Below, in pieces: positions 46,501-58,500 of a DNA stretch of 64,000 bases. Made by a program: the position numbers and the translations under genes. The notes beneath the pieces were generated by a model. The model ran no database searches. It was not told the DNA's origin and saw only the letters and a program-made list of their open reading frames with translations. Each line of letters opens with the position of its first letter. Within the stretch, counting starts at the first letter, position 1. The DNA is from Tanypteryx hageni (Eukaryota > Arthropoda > Insecta > Odonata > Petaluridae). The stretch spans positions 106,821,172 to 106,885,171 of the forward strand of contig CM054115.1 of NCBI GenBank assembly GCA_028673005.1. The letters run 5' to 3'.

Positions 46501-49500
46501 TACTCCCATTATTACATTGCATCTTATGGGAAAATCCCTACAATCCTACAATTTGTTAATACACAACCCTTTCAGGGCTGAATTATGAAATACATAACAA
46601 AAATCATAGCAAAAACATAAGAGTAATAAAGGTTCCTACAATGAGAAACTAAAAAAATTCACAAAAATTATTTTTTTCATAAAAAATTCCACATGATGCC
46701 ACAGGAATCATCCACACTATCAAGACTAAGCATAAAGACAATCAAGCCTAGAATATGCGTTTATTGATGATATAATTGTTTCATTTTTCGTGAAAATTTT
46801 TGAAGCAGCTACCAAACAATACAAATTTACTTTTTTGCAACATCATCGCATAAGCACTCCTCGGCCTACATCTTTGTTTATCCCTCACTGTATGGGGATA
46901 GTGGTTGACGTCATTTTTGGGGCTTTTGAAGTTTCTGATGTTTTTGTGCCTGATTCCTCTTGGTTCAGGCTTATTCTACCTTGCTTTCTTACCAATGAGC
47001 TGCAACAAGAGGTTAGGTAATTAATTATTTTCCTGTTGAAGTTTATGACATTTATCATCCTTCTTTTTCTAATATTGGTTCAAATATTATAGTAGACATG
47101 AATTAGTAACAAAAATTATAAAATAATCCCATACACCACTTTTTCCCTAAAATGTTCAATAAACACATTGTTCAAATCAACAATGCCCATGAACATATTG
47201 CATTTGGAAACAAAAAGAGGTCTTGCAACATCAGTTTGAGACTTTTGTTTCAAGTACCACTGTTTACAACTGTCAGTTGGGTTCAGGCCAACAAGTTAGA
47301 ATGAACTGCAAACACTTTCATTAACAAATATTTGTGTGACATCTATTCCAGAGTATGTGTCAATAATGATGGAAAAATATTACTTCAATGACTTTCTAGA
47401 AGATGGTGCTTCTTTTGTTAGTAATATTGATAATCATACTACATGTAAAAAATCCAGTGCCCGTCTGGGTCTCCCCCAGGAGAGGTAGTAATTGATGAAT
47501 TTCCACGGATTTGATTTCTACCAAACTTTCATCATTTATTAAGGGTGATCTGCATTGTGTTTAGGGGAAAGTCATTAATTCCAAACACCCCAATAAAGTA
47601 AATAGAAAACTTTTACTCTGTTTGGATAAAATGGGAGTGATTGTAGCAATTTTTTTATTTTCATTTTATAATTACTTAAAATCTGGATACTAAATATGAA
47701 CCCATGTTTGGAGAAAAGAATGAAGTTTTATTTTAATGCTGTCAAATTTCATATTTGGGCTGAATCTGTCCATAATCATGCTTTTAACAACAAAATTACA
47801 AGATTTTTGAAGTAAAACATTTTGCTGCCATAGCAATCCAATTGTTCTCTACTCATGGCTAGAAGGAAGAGTGGGAAGTTGTGACAGTGAAAGTAGAGTA
47901 AGGGCAACTGACACACTGCAACTACACATTCTACATATTGAATGCATCAAGTCTTTTTGCATTCTTTTAAACATCCAATAGCATTAGAGACTTTGCAGAC
48001 CATTGGGAGTCAAATCACATAATACACAAAAGACTAAATTTAATTTTCAGTGCTTGCAGCATCAAATAGTGAATTCTAGACCTGAACCAAATTTCATTTT
48101 AGATGCATTTTAAACTTTTATTAAAAAGTATATGAAATTTCAGCACTCGGACTGGGGAATAGGGTTAAATGCCCTTCCCTCCATGATGTTTATTGTTTAT
48201 CTGACCCTAAATTAAGTCCTGCTATGGTGGAATAAAAGGTAGATTACTCTAGTAAAATATCTGATGTAGCCACCACATGACTTTCTCCATACCTGTAATA
48301 TTTCTAAAAATTCCAAATAGCATATATGATAATAAATATTTTATGGAACTGCGAGAAAAATTCAAAGACCTTACAAAGCACAGACATAAACTCATACCCT
48401 AGCCTTCTGATATTGGATATAGCCAGGAAGCTCCAACAATTAAGAAAATAAAGGAAGTGCTACTAAGACCTAATTAAGAGTAAAGTGTTTACAATAGTAG
48501 CCGGTAGGCGGTATGGTGGTGGCAGCTAAAAAATTAGTTTTTAAAATATCTTTTAAACAATGCATTATATGGGAAAATGTTTCAGACAAAGATTGTAGAA
48601 CATTTAATTCCCTACAACTTTTATTCCAGTACGTTTTTACATACATAAAATATTCAAGCAAATATTCCAAAATAACAGATAAGCGACAAGAGTAAACATC
48701 CACTTCCAGTTGACCAATTTTTACCAAAAGCGAATCAACTCTTGTGACTTTCATAAAAATGTTAAATTTAAAATTTTGCATTGCCCTGATTAATAGTTAT
48801 TGAGTTAGAGCACCCACAAAAATACACATACACAGACATCGAGAAAATGGTTAAAACATGTTCAGGGGACCTCAAAACGTATTTGTTTAAATCTCAAAAT
48901 AAATTTTTTTCATGAAAACAACACTTTCCCCTATATACAGGGTGATATGGAAATACCTCCGAAAACTTCAGGAGCTTGTTAAGCAGTTCAAAATAAAGAG
49001 AAAAATTCATATGATTATATATTGATAAATGCATTGTTTACGAGATACAGATCCATTTAGTCCATGCTGCTGAGTGGGAGTTGGGGTCATAGAAGGAATA
49101 AGAGGAGCAGCATTGTTGTGTGTAACTTCATTAAAGTTCTCAAAAATCCTATGAAGTACTTAAAAATCATAATAAATATTCAAAAAGACCTCCTTCCGAA
49201 CGTATGTACGTTTTAGTCCTTCGTCATAAGGACTTCCTGATACACTCAAAGAGGACAGGTTGTGCTGCAACGGTTTGATAAACATTTTGAATCCTCTGCC
49301 AAAGCTCCTCTCTTGTGTTGATATATTCAGCGTAAACCATGGTAAGTTCCACGTATTTTCCTTTTGCTCATCTGCCAGATTTTTGGGCACCATTTTTGCA
49401 CAAACTTTTCGCATGCCCAAATGTTCTGTCAAAATTTGATGGACGGCATTTTTATTAATGTTAAGCTCATTTTCAATGAATCTAACCGACAACCGTCTGT

Positions 49501-52500
49501 AGCATCTGTAGCAATGAAAGACCTCACCCCGCTCCACATTCTCATCTGATTTCACCATGGAAGGTCTTCCTGAGCGATGATCATTTTCCACATCATCTCC
49601 TCCTTCCTTAAATGTCTTGTGCCACCGAAGAACTTCTGCTTTGGATAAAACTTCATCGCCATATGCTCTTTTTAACTTTTCAAACATTTTCGTAGCAGTT
49701 TCATTCTATTTGAAGCAAAATTTAATGGCGTACCATTGCTTGATATACCGCTCCATTTTTACCGTTACGAGATGTACAAGAACGACCTTGAATAGTTTAC
49801 AAATACAAGGCCGACAATCAACAGAACAAGACGCAACTGTTGTCATTGTTTAAACAATGGTAAGGGGTAGGAGGGGGCAGTGTTGCTACAATGTGCATAA
49901 GAATTTCAGTCTAATTACTTTAGGGATAGTCCTCGTACTTTCGTGAACTCTTTAAGAGAAGGGTCGTCATTATGGATTATTCTTTTGAAGAGTATGCAGA
50001 CATGCACTTAGTGTATGGTGAAATGGAAGGAAATGCATCAGCCGCAGTTCACCGATACCGTGAGAAGTTTCCGAATCGCCGTACGCCTACTGACAAAACG
50101 TTTTTTGGTGGATAGCTGATTGCGAGAGATGGGTACACTCACTACCTCTGAGAAATAAGAAATATTTACAAGGGGCGAGCTAGTAATCGTGCTCCCAAAA
50201 TGGAGGAACGAGTTTTGAAAAGAATTGAAGATGATCCTGAGACCAGCATCAGACGAATAGCAGCCGCTGTTGTTCGGAAGGAGGTCTTTTTGAATATTTA
50301 TTATGATTTTTAAGTACTTCATAGGATTGTTGAGAACATTAATAAAGTTACGCAATACAATGCTCTCCTTTTATTCCTTCTATGACCCCAACTCCCACTC
50401 AGCAGCATGGACTAAATGGAGCTGTATCTCGTAAACGGTGCATTTATCGATATATAATCATATGAACTTTTCTCTTTATTTTGAACCGCTTAACAAGCTC
50501 CCAAAGTTTTTGGAGGTGTTTCCACATCACCCTGCATATATGAAAAAAGTAAAAATACTCTTAATGCACCATTTTTATCTCCAGTACTCTAGGATTACTA
50601 AAAATTCACCAAATGTTAGGTGTTTCTGCTGCATCTTAATCTCTCTATTTTCTCTATAATATAAAAATCTTTGTGTACGAACCTCCTAGGTGTGCCATGC
50701 CACATTCTAAGGTACTTCTAGAAGGGGTCTGAAATTTGGCATGCTGGTCGGTCATAGGTCACAACCAATGGGAAATTGAAAATCTCAAGAATTTGCATTA
50801 TTAAGTAGGGTCTTTTCGAACACATTGTTCCATTTCAATACCCGATAAGATAAGCATGGGATTCAAAGAATGGCATTCTATATAGGCTTTATTAAATTAA
50901 TTAAAATTGAGATACGAACTTGGGATAAAAAGTTTTGTAGATGAAAGAATGAAGTTTAATTTTTAAAGACGAAATTCAAATCCGTGCAGAAATAGCGCAA
51001 ATATTTGCTTTTAATCACAAAGAAAGCATATTTTTCTGAGGCACAACAATGAAAAATTCTAACTACCATAGCAATGAGCTCAAAGCTTTTAAAAGGTAAA
51101 TGGCAATTTAATTAAAGATTGCATTGGTTCCATGCTTTCAATAAAAATTAAGGCTGTCATAACGAATTAATTATTTTGATCTAATCAACTCACAAAAAAT
51201 GTTTTGATGCCTACCATGGATTAAACGTTCTCCTTACTATTGGGTTTGTTTCTGTTGATTATCCTCATTTTTTCACACTCGACTTTTGACTTTTCTTTTC
51301 CATTTTTTCATCATTTGCGCCATATTGGGATAACGGAGGAAGATGGGAGTATGGGGGAAAGGGGAGAGTGAAAGAGAGAAGGAAGAAGAAAAAGAGAGGG
51401 ATGGGGAGGGAGAGAGGGAGAGAATGAGGGAAAGCAGAAGTTTGGGAAAGGGGGAGGGTTATAGGGAGGTAGAGAGAGGAAGAGAAGGGGGTGAGAGAGG
51501 GAGGGGGAGGGATGGAGGGAGAGGGATGGAGGGAGAGGGATGGAGGGAGAGGGATGGAGGGAGAGGGAGGGAGGGAGGGAGAGGGAGGGAGGGAGAGGGA
51601 GGGAGGGAGAGGGAGGGAGGGAGAGGGAGGGAGGGAGAGGGAGGAAGGGAGAGAGAAGCCTGAAAATAGGGTTAGATATAATTTTCTACTTTAAATATAT
51701 GCAGAAGGGAGGAGGTTCAGGGATGTACATGGCAGCTGACAAATTAATATCGCGGAGCGAGGCACAGGGTTAACGAGTGTAGCACGTAGGGGTGGAGTCC
51801 CAAGTTCATTAATAATTAAGAAATGCTTACTGATTATTCTTAACTCACCTGCACATGTTGCACTCCATGATTGGCAGCAGCAACAGCAATAGGAAGTGCC
51901 GTAGCCGATGGGGACATAACTCTGATGCTACCAATAGGAGCACAGTAAGCAGTTTCATAACCTCCTTTGGATTGCATTTGTGTTTGGATGGCCCTGAGAT
52001 GGGATGCACCCAGTTGAACATCACCAGACCCTATTGTAAACCAAGACTAGAATAATTAGAATACACAAGACAGAATACAAGAAGGAAGAGATTCTGTGAA
52101 TGTATTAGGCATCACTTAAGAAAAACTTCTGTCAATAATAACTATATTTTAAGACTTTCTTTAGCAAAAAGATACTCAGTTTTATTTAAAAACCTGGAGA
52201 CATAAACATAAAATAATCATGCAACCAATGCAAATTACAAAGAGTGAAAAAATACAAAGCCTTAGCAGACCTTGTAGAAAATTCTGATCTACTTACATGT
52301 TAATAATATAGTAACATAAATGCTGCAAAAATTTCATAAAATTACCACAAATAATTTCGACCCATTCCCATAGATTTAAAAATCTCTGCTTTTGAGAGTG
52401 AGTAGTATGGACGTGCATTGTTCTATCTCTGACTGGGTTCACAGTTGCATTTTCTGGCATATAGACTCAGTTTATTTGCATTTGATTTGTATTGCGTATT

Positions 52501-55500
52501 TGAGATAGGGAGCATTTGTGGTGGTTTTTCAAGGATAACACACCTGTGAAAGTTGACTATTTTATCTTCATATTACAAAGGCAACCTTTCACAAATGGTT
52601 GTTCTTCAACATATAGCCAGGTTACATATGTTCATGAAACAACATATTCAACCATAGCTTGCTTTAAAATATCTTTTATTGGGGTGTTGTCAGCCAAACT
52701 CAGTTTGAAGAAAAGTATGTAAATGGGTTATTTTCCACTCAACTACACTTTAGCCATGGCCTGTTGATCTCAACACTGGGAAACCAGCCTGTATTAGTCC
52801 TTCTTGTTATTAAAGAACTTTTCATTTAAATTCTCCACACTGATATTGCGAGCAAATTTTCAAATAACTTGAGAAGGAAAGGACTGAATCTATTTTAATG
52901 ATTCTTACATATGTATGGTGATCGATGCCTAAAGAGGCTTTTGGATAATCATCATCTAAAATAAAGGCATGAGTTTGATTTATTTCAAGAACAGCTTATG
53001 TTTACTAAGTCTAGCTATGGCCTCTAGCGGCCTCTGTGCTGTAGGTAGTAGTTTGATTCCTCCATTTGAATAATAAAGGAATGGGTAAAGTATGCTCTTC
53101 ATTTGAATTTAAAAATTATTTACAAATGTAGTAAAAAGTCAGGATTTGAACCACAGAATGGCTAAAAAAATGAATTCTTTCTCAAATCATAATTTTTTCA
53201 TATCTATGTCGAATCTGTGCACGTTTCTTTTAAACACTAAAATTTTAGGTTTTTAGCAGTGAAAATCTTTCATTTTCAATGGCAACCACATAATTGCCAA
53301 TTTCGTGGAATTATGTTAATTGAAGCAGATTAAACAGAGTACAGTTAAAAAAGGAGTACTTGATTTGGGAAAAGAAATTTTTGCACCAGAACAAACTTAT
53401 GTTGCTTTCAGCCCCATTAGGTCTTGAGAAGGAACTGAAATTTGTGACATTGATTCTAAAAAACTAACAGGACAAAGTATATGTAATAAAGAAGCTCTCA
53501 AAGAATTAGAACAATTAAGACAATTGCTATCAATTTATATTCACTAGCTTAAAGATCAATAAATAAAATTTCCTGAAATATAATTTAAGCATAATTTATC
53601 AAAACAAGTGAATTACCCATTGCTATGCAACTTCAAAATTCGGAATCTTATAAAATAATTTTCTGTTGTTTTTATCTTTACTGCTGGCATATGAAATATT
53701 TATTTAAATTAAAAAATACTTCCAGTGGAGATTGCACCAAGCACCTCCATGTAATTAGCACAAGACACTAACCGCTGAGCTATGGAAGCTAACAAATCAA
53801 ACAATTATTTATTATATAAGGAAAGATTATCAATCGCCTTAATTAAAAGGAGTAATGTGTTTTTTATTTAATACAATACATCGTGTATTAAAATTATGAC
53901 GTCATCATATGCATACATCATTGGTTTAAATCAACTGGTTTATAATGCAATCAGGCCCGGACATAGAGACCCAGGGCCCCTAGGCAGTTAACAGAGTAAT
54001 TTAGCAAAAAACAAACTTTACTTTTATTTTTTATTTATTTAACGTACTTTGACTTTGACAATATTCCAGAACGTTCCCTAATCGAACATTCTAGAATACA
54101 GGTCCATGACATTCTAGAACATTCTTGAATGTTCCATAGTCTTCCACAGAGTTCTAGAACATTCAACACTTTTCCAGAGTTTTCCAGGACTTTCGAGAAC
54201 TTTCTATACACATACAATATCGAAATATCTAGAACCTTCGAGAATGTTCCTGTACTACCATTCAGTAATCATTTCCGGAATATTCTATCTTACGGGATTA
54301 TTCTATAAAATCTTAATTTATTTATTTAAAAAAGGTCCATAAACAGCCAAATTTTGGCCTTTTACAATGGATCCGTAATATAACAACATAAAATAACAAA
54401 TAAAATAAATTAAATTAACAATTGTGGAACAGATATTAAATTGTTCCAAACAGGAAAATGCAAAAACAGAAACATATTCAAAAGCGTTTAGACAATAAGA
54501 ATTATGGGGCGACCCTAGACACTATGCACTAGAAAATTCTATCACATTCTTTAGCTTCCGTCGCCAACACTACTCGTATCGTAACCTTAACTAACCTCAG
54601 CAAATTCGCGTGGAAGATAAAACCTTTGAGCCGCAAAATTGAAATTGATACAACTTTCTAACACACACTTTCAACGCGAACTGACAAGTAGTGACAAGTT
54701 ATAGAATGAAGTCAGGTGCGATGCAAAACAAACAAAGAACACAAACACAGTGTTGCCACTTGACTTGTCAAAAAATTAACTAGGGTCAATTATTTTCTAT
54801 TTCGTTCAGAAAAATTGACATATTATTTTCCGTGTCCAGTGTCCTCAATGTGTATCATTTTGGCCCCTGGTCGGAGCCCTAGGCAGCTGCCTAGTTTGCC
54901 TAGGCAGAAGTTCGCCGCTGAATGCAATCTATCAAGTCTACATTAAAAAGTATTGAATTGATGCCATTACAATACAGATTACCAGTTCCCATTTAAAAGC
55001 ATTGAACTCATTGCCATGGCAGTTGATATTTTTCATTGTAAGAAAAATGAATAAATCCCCTTATTTTCTGATTAAAAACAATCTTTTATGCTGATTCGGC
55101 TCGGATTCGAATTCTCTCTTAAAAAAATGAAACTTCAATATTTCATCCAGAGAATGGTTCATGTCTCGACTTTGTATCTTAATTGTAACTAATTTAAAAA
55201 GCAATTTTACAAAACCCTGCACCATTTTCAATGCTTTTCTCATGGGTGTTTAAAGTTTGACATTGGGGACAAAAACACACCTTAAATATAAATTTTTCTG
55301 GAGTTTCAGATTTTTCTTAAAGGCACCTCATGACCTATCTTCCTTCCAAATTTCAGCACTGTAACACTTCTAGAAGTACCTTAGGTTTTATATCCTATAT
55401 TTTCAAGTGTTACATGACTGAGAAATTTTTAAAAAGTATTCTATAGATTGAATTAAAATTAGGACAAAATTAGAATAAAAAATAGATTTTTCAACTTGAA

Positions 55501-58500
55501 CAACTTTTTTCAATGTAAAATTTCAATGGACTATAAATCGAAAAATAAATCTTAGGACACACCTAATAAATTTTTATTGAACTCAAAAAGTTGCTTGACT
55601 ATAGTGATGTCATCACAAATGATAATGATAGAAATAGGGAAGAAATTAATTTTAAATTTTGGAAAATGGTTATTTCAGTACATCACTGCTGATTTACTTC
55701 GATAATCAATTAACTTAAATACATAGGTCGATTGGAAAGTAAGGTTTGTAACCTTATATTTCATATGAATTTATTTATTGCAAGTAACCAAATAAACAAC
55801 ATGAAACCACCACTGATACACTATTTTTCAACATAGTCACTAAACAGATTCAGGCATTTGTTGCAACATTTAATGAGCTTGCCATGTCTTGGGCATAGAA
55901 CTCTGGTCTCTGGGCATTTAAACGCCCTGTGACAACACGTTTCATGTCTGTATCTGAGGTAAATCGAAGTCCTCCTAGGTGATATTTTAACAGTGGGAAG
56001 AGATGAATATTACTGGGGGCTAGGTCTGAACTGTATGACAGATGCTCAAGCACATCCCACCCAAACTGCACCACCAACTCCTGAGTTTGTTTTACTGTGT
56101 GGCCAGGCATTGTCATGGAGGAGAATGATGCCCTGACTACAAGGACCAGTGCATTTCCTTTTAATCACCTAACATAAGCATTTCAGCAACATTAATCATG
56201 CATCCGCAGTCCAGAAAGTCCACCAAAAGCACACCAGCTGTATCCCAAAAGACTTTCCCAGTGGATGATGTCACTTTGAACTACTTGCTTGTGGGTGATG
56301 AAATGGGCTTCAACATCATGAACAAATATTTGGTTGTGGGTGTTATGTGGAAAACCCATGTCTCATCCCCTGTAACAATATGGTGAAGAAAATTGTTTCT
56401 CTCTTCCGCATAGCGATGAAGCAGCGTGAGACTGGCCAGCTTGCATGTTGCTTTGTTGTCATCTGTTAATGCCCATGGAACCCACTGTGCACACACCTTA
56501 TGGTAGCCTTAGATATCATGGATGATGCTGGACTACACCATGTGACATGTCAAGCTCGGTGCAATCTGCCACAATGTGACGTCTGTCTGCCTGAATCAGT
56601 TCTTCAATGCATGTGCTTTTGATTGTCATTGTTGAAGTATTTGGCCACTCACTGCAAGTGTCATCAGTTGTGGTATGCTGCCAGTTGTGAACATTCAACA
56701 CCATTCGGCCACATGCTGACACAACATCACAGTTTCCCCATACACCTTGACTAGTTGTCAATGGATATTGGCTGGCGAAACTTTTTTCACCCACAAAAAC
56801 TTACTGCTTAGGCCTCATGAGCCCAAGTTATTAGTCTAGTTGCCATTTTGAAATGCTACAGCGAAGCTCCTATGTGCACATGCATGTTGGCTCTGCAATG
56901 TTGCCCAACAGACATAAATATACAGTGCTACAACAAGTGTACTTCCTACATGTATGCCTTGTAACTTTACTTTCTGATTGACCCACACAGAAAGTTGAGC
57001 GACTTTTCAAGTTTAATTAAAATTCGTCAGATGTGTCCTAAAATTTATTTTTTGATTTTTAGTCCATTTGAATTTGATATGAAAAAAGTAGTTTAAGTTG
57101 AAAAATGTATTTTTTGAAATTTTTATTCCATACATTATACTATAAAATCATTTTATTGAAAAATAATTATAGAGAAGCTGTAAATTTAGATGACCAGTAT
57201 TTTCATGATGAAAATGCATTATAGAGAGAGTGCTTTAACCGATTAAGGACTGAATTAAATGACGGAAAATGGCCAATTTTTTACTTTTTTTGAGAAAAGT
57301 ATATTTGGGAAAAACTTTAACTCGAATTCTTTCTAAATTTTTCCTGTATTACGATAAGGGTCCATAGTAAATATTTAAAAATTTAGTTGGCTTCTGGTTT
57401 GTTCATTACTGGAGATTCATGTGGTAGTCTTTGAAACAAAGGTCAATGCACAACCTTTTCTGTAAAAGGAACACACAAAAATTGTCCTCTTCCTTATTCC
57501 TTTTCCCTTAGATACAACACATTCTTTTTGCATTACTACATTTTTATTATTTATTTCCAATTGATCGGGATAATGGTACTCTCTACAATTGTGCATAGTA
57601 GAAACATTTGTCCAGTGTCCTAGCACTTTCTGCTACTGTAGTCGTCAATGAGGTCTCTGATTACACCCAAATAAAATTATTTAGAGGGAAAACTGACTTA
57701 TTAGTAGCTTGTTTGTATTAGATATAAGAATGTAATATCATTCTAGATAGTAAGTCAAAGATCAGTCTATGCCAACAATTTTTTAAAAGTAATATGTAAG
57801 CTGTAGTAGCTACATATCTTGTCGTTCCTATCCATTTCTCCCATTAATTCGTTGTATACCCTTACAATCTTGAGGCAATACACTTCCACCTTTGACCCAT
57901 CCTTCTGCATTGTTTTTACACATTGCATTGAGTATATAGGTGAGACATAGCCCACTGACAAAAAGAAGATGCATAAGTGGGTCGGAGGTGAGCCACTCTC
58001 AGTCCCCTTTGTTTCTTTCTTTCCAGAATTTTGTGCTTGCTACCAATTCTTTGGGATGATCTGTGTGATTAGTGTTTGCAGTCCCTATGGCTCTCAGACC
58101 TTTCCTGGAGAGTTCGGTAAATAGATTTGGCGATGTAAAAAATCTATCGCAAATTACGGTAGAACCTGACCCAAAGAGAGACTTTGCAAGAAACATCACG
58201 ACATTTCCAGCCAAACCCATATTATTATTTTTAATTGTCCCCTTCTCAGTATACAATTCTAAGTAGAAACATATTCCAATGTTCTATCTGCTTTTCCCCA
58301 CCACTTGAATCCGCTTGTGAAGAAACAAAACCTAAATGAGATCCTCACCCTGTTTTCTTTTGGTCGCCATAGTCAAATATAAAAAGGGTAAAGTCAGAAA
58401 ATGTAAAACAAAAACTGCTGATGGAAAAAACATGCGCAGAATAGAACTTCAAACTATCTGTAAAGCTGCTGGCAAAAAAAGATAAAAGACTCAAATACCA

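Larger units (their letters stand above)
48938..50534. mobile_element. Composite Tc1/mariner element with about 260-bp inverted repeats
   Basis: CAGGGTGATATGGAAATACC at 48938 mirrors GGTGTTTCCACATCACCCTG ending at 50534, and the two sides stay alike for about 260 bp (48938-49200 and 50278-50534), with flanking TA. The interior holds two transposase N-termini that diverge from a perfect 16-bp palindrome, CATTGTTTAAACAATG (49843-49858). A mariner HTH lies on the minus strand and a DUF4817 domain on the + strand. Both read outward into the inverted repeats and acquire the same tail VRKEVFLNIYYDF. The right terminal frame of a Tc1/mariner transposase (TREELWQRIQNVYQTVAAQP, minus strand near 49310-49250) is also present in a shifted frame. 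It lies in CDC42SE intron 2. Confidence 0.75.
55470..57132. repeat. Inverted repeat arms flanking a mariner
   Basis: 55470-55585 (TTTTTCAACTTGAACAACTT, CAATGGACTATAAATCG, TCTTAGGACACACCT) is similar in reverse complement to 57003-57132 at roughly 80-85%. The arms bracket the mariner element, whose right end nearly touches the right arm. They may be two copies of a small repeat or the ends of a larger foldback element. Confidence 0.6.

Noticed and set aside
49160..49687. Intact mariner gene from the 175-codon frame
   Set aside because: Only the HTH region is mariner; no catalytic domain follows, and the end of the frame is inverted-repeat sequence.
51343..51773. Three overlapping Arg/Glu/Gly-rich open frames of 67-106 codons
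   Set aside because: They are translations of the GGGA/GAGGGAGG minisatellite in all three frames, with no stop possible in pure purine repeats of this type; no evidence of a gene.
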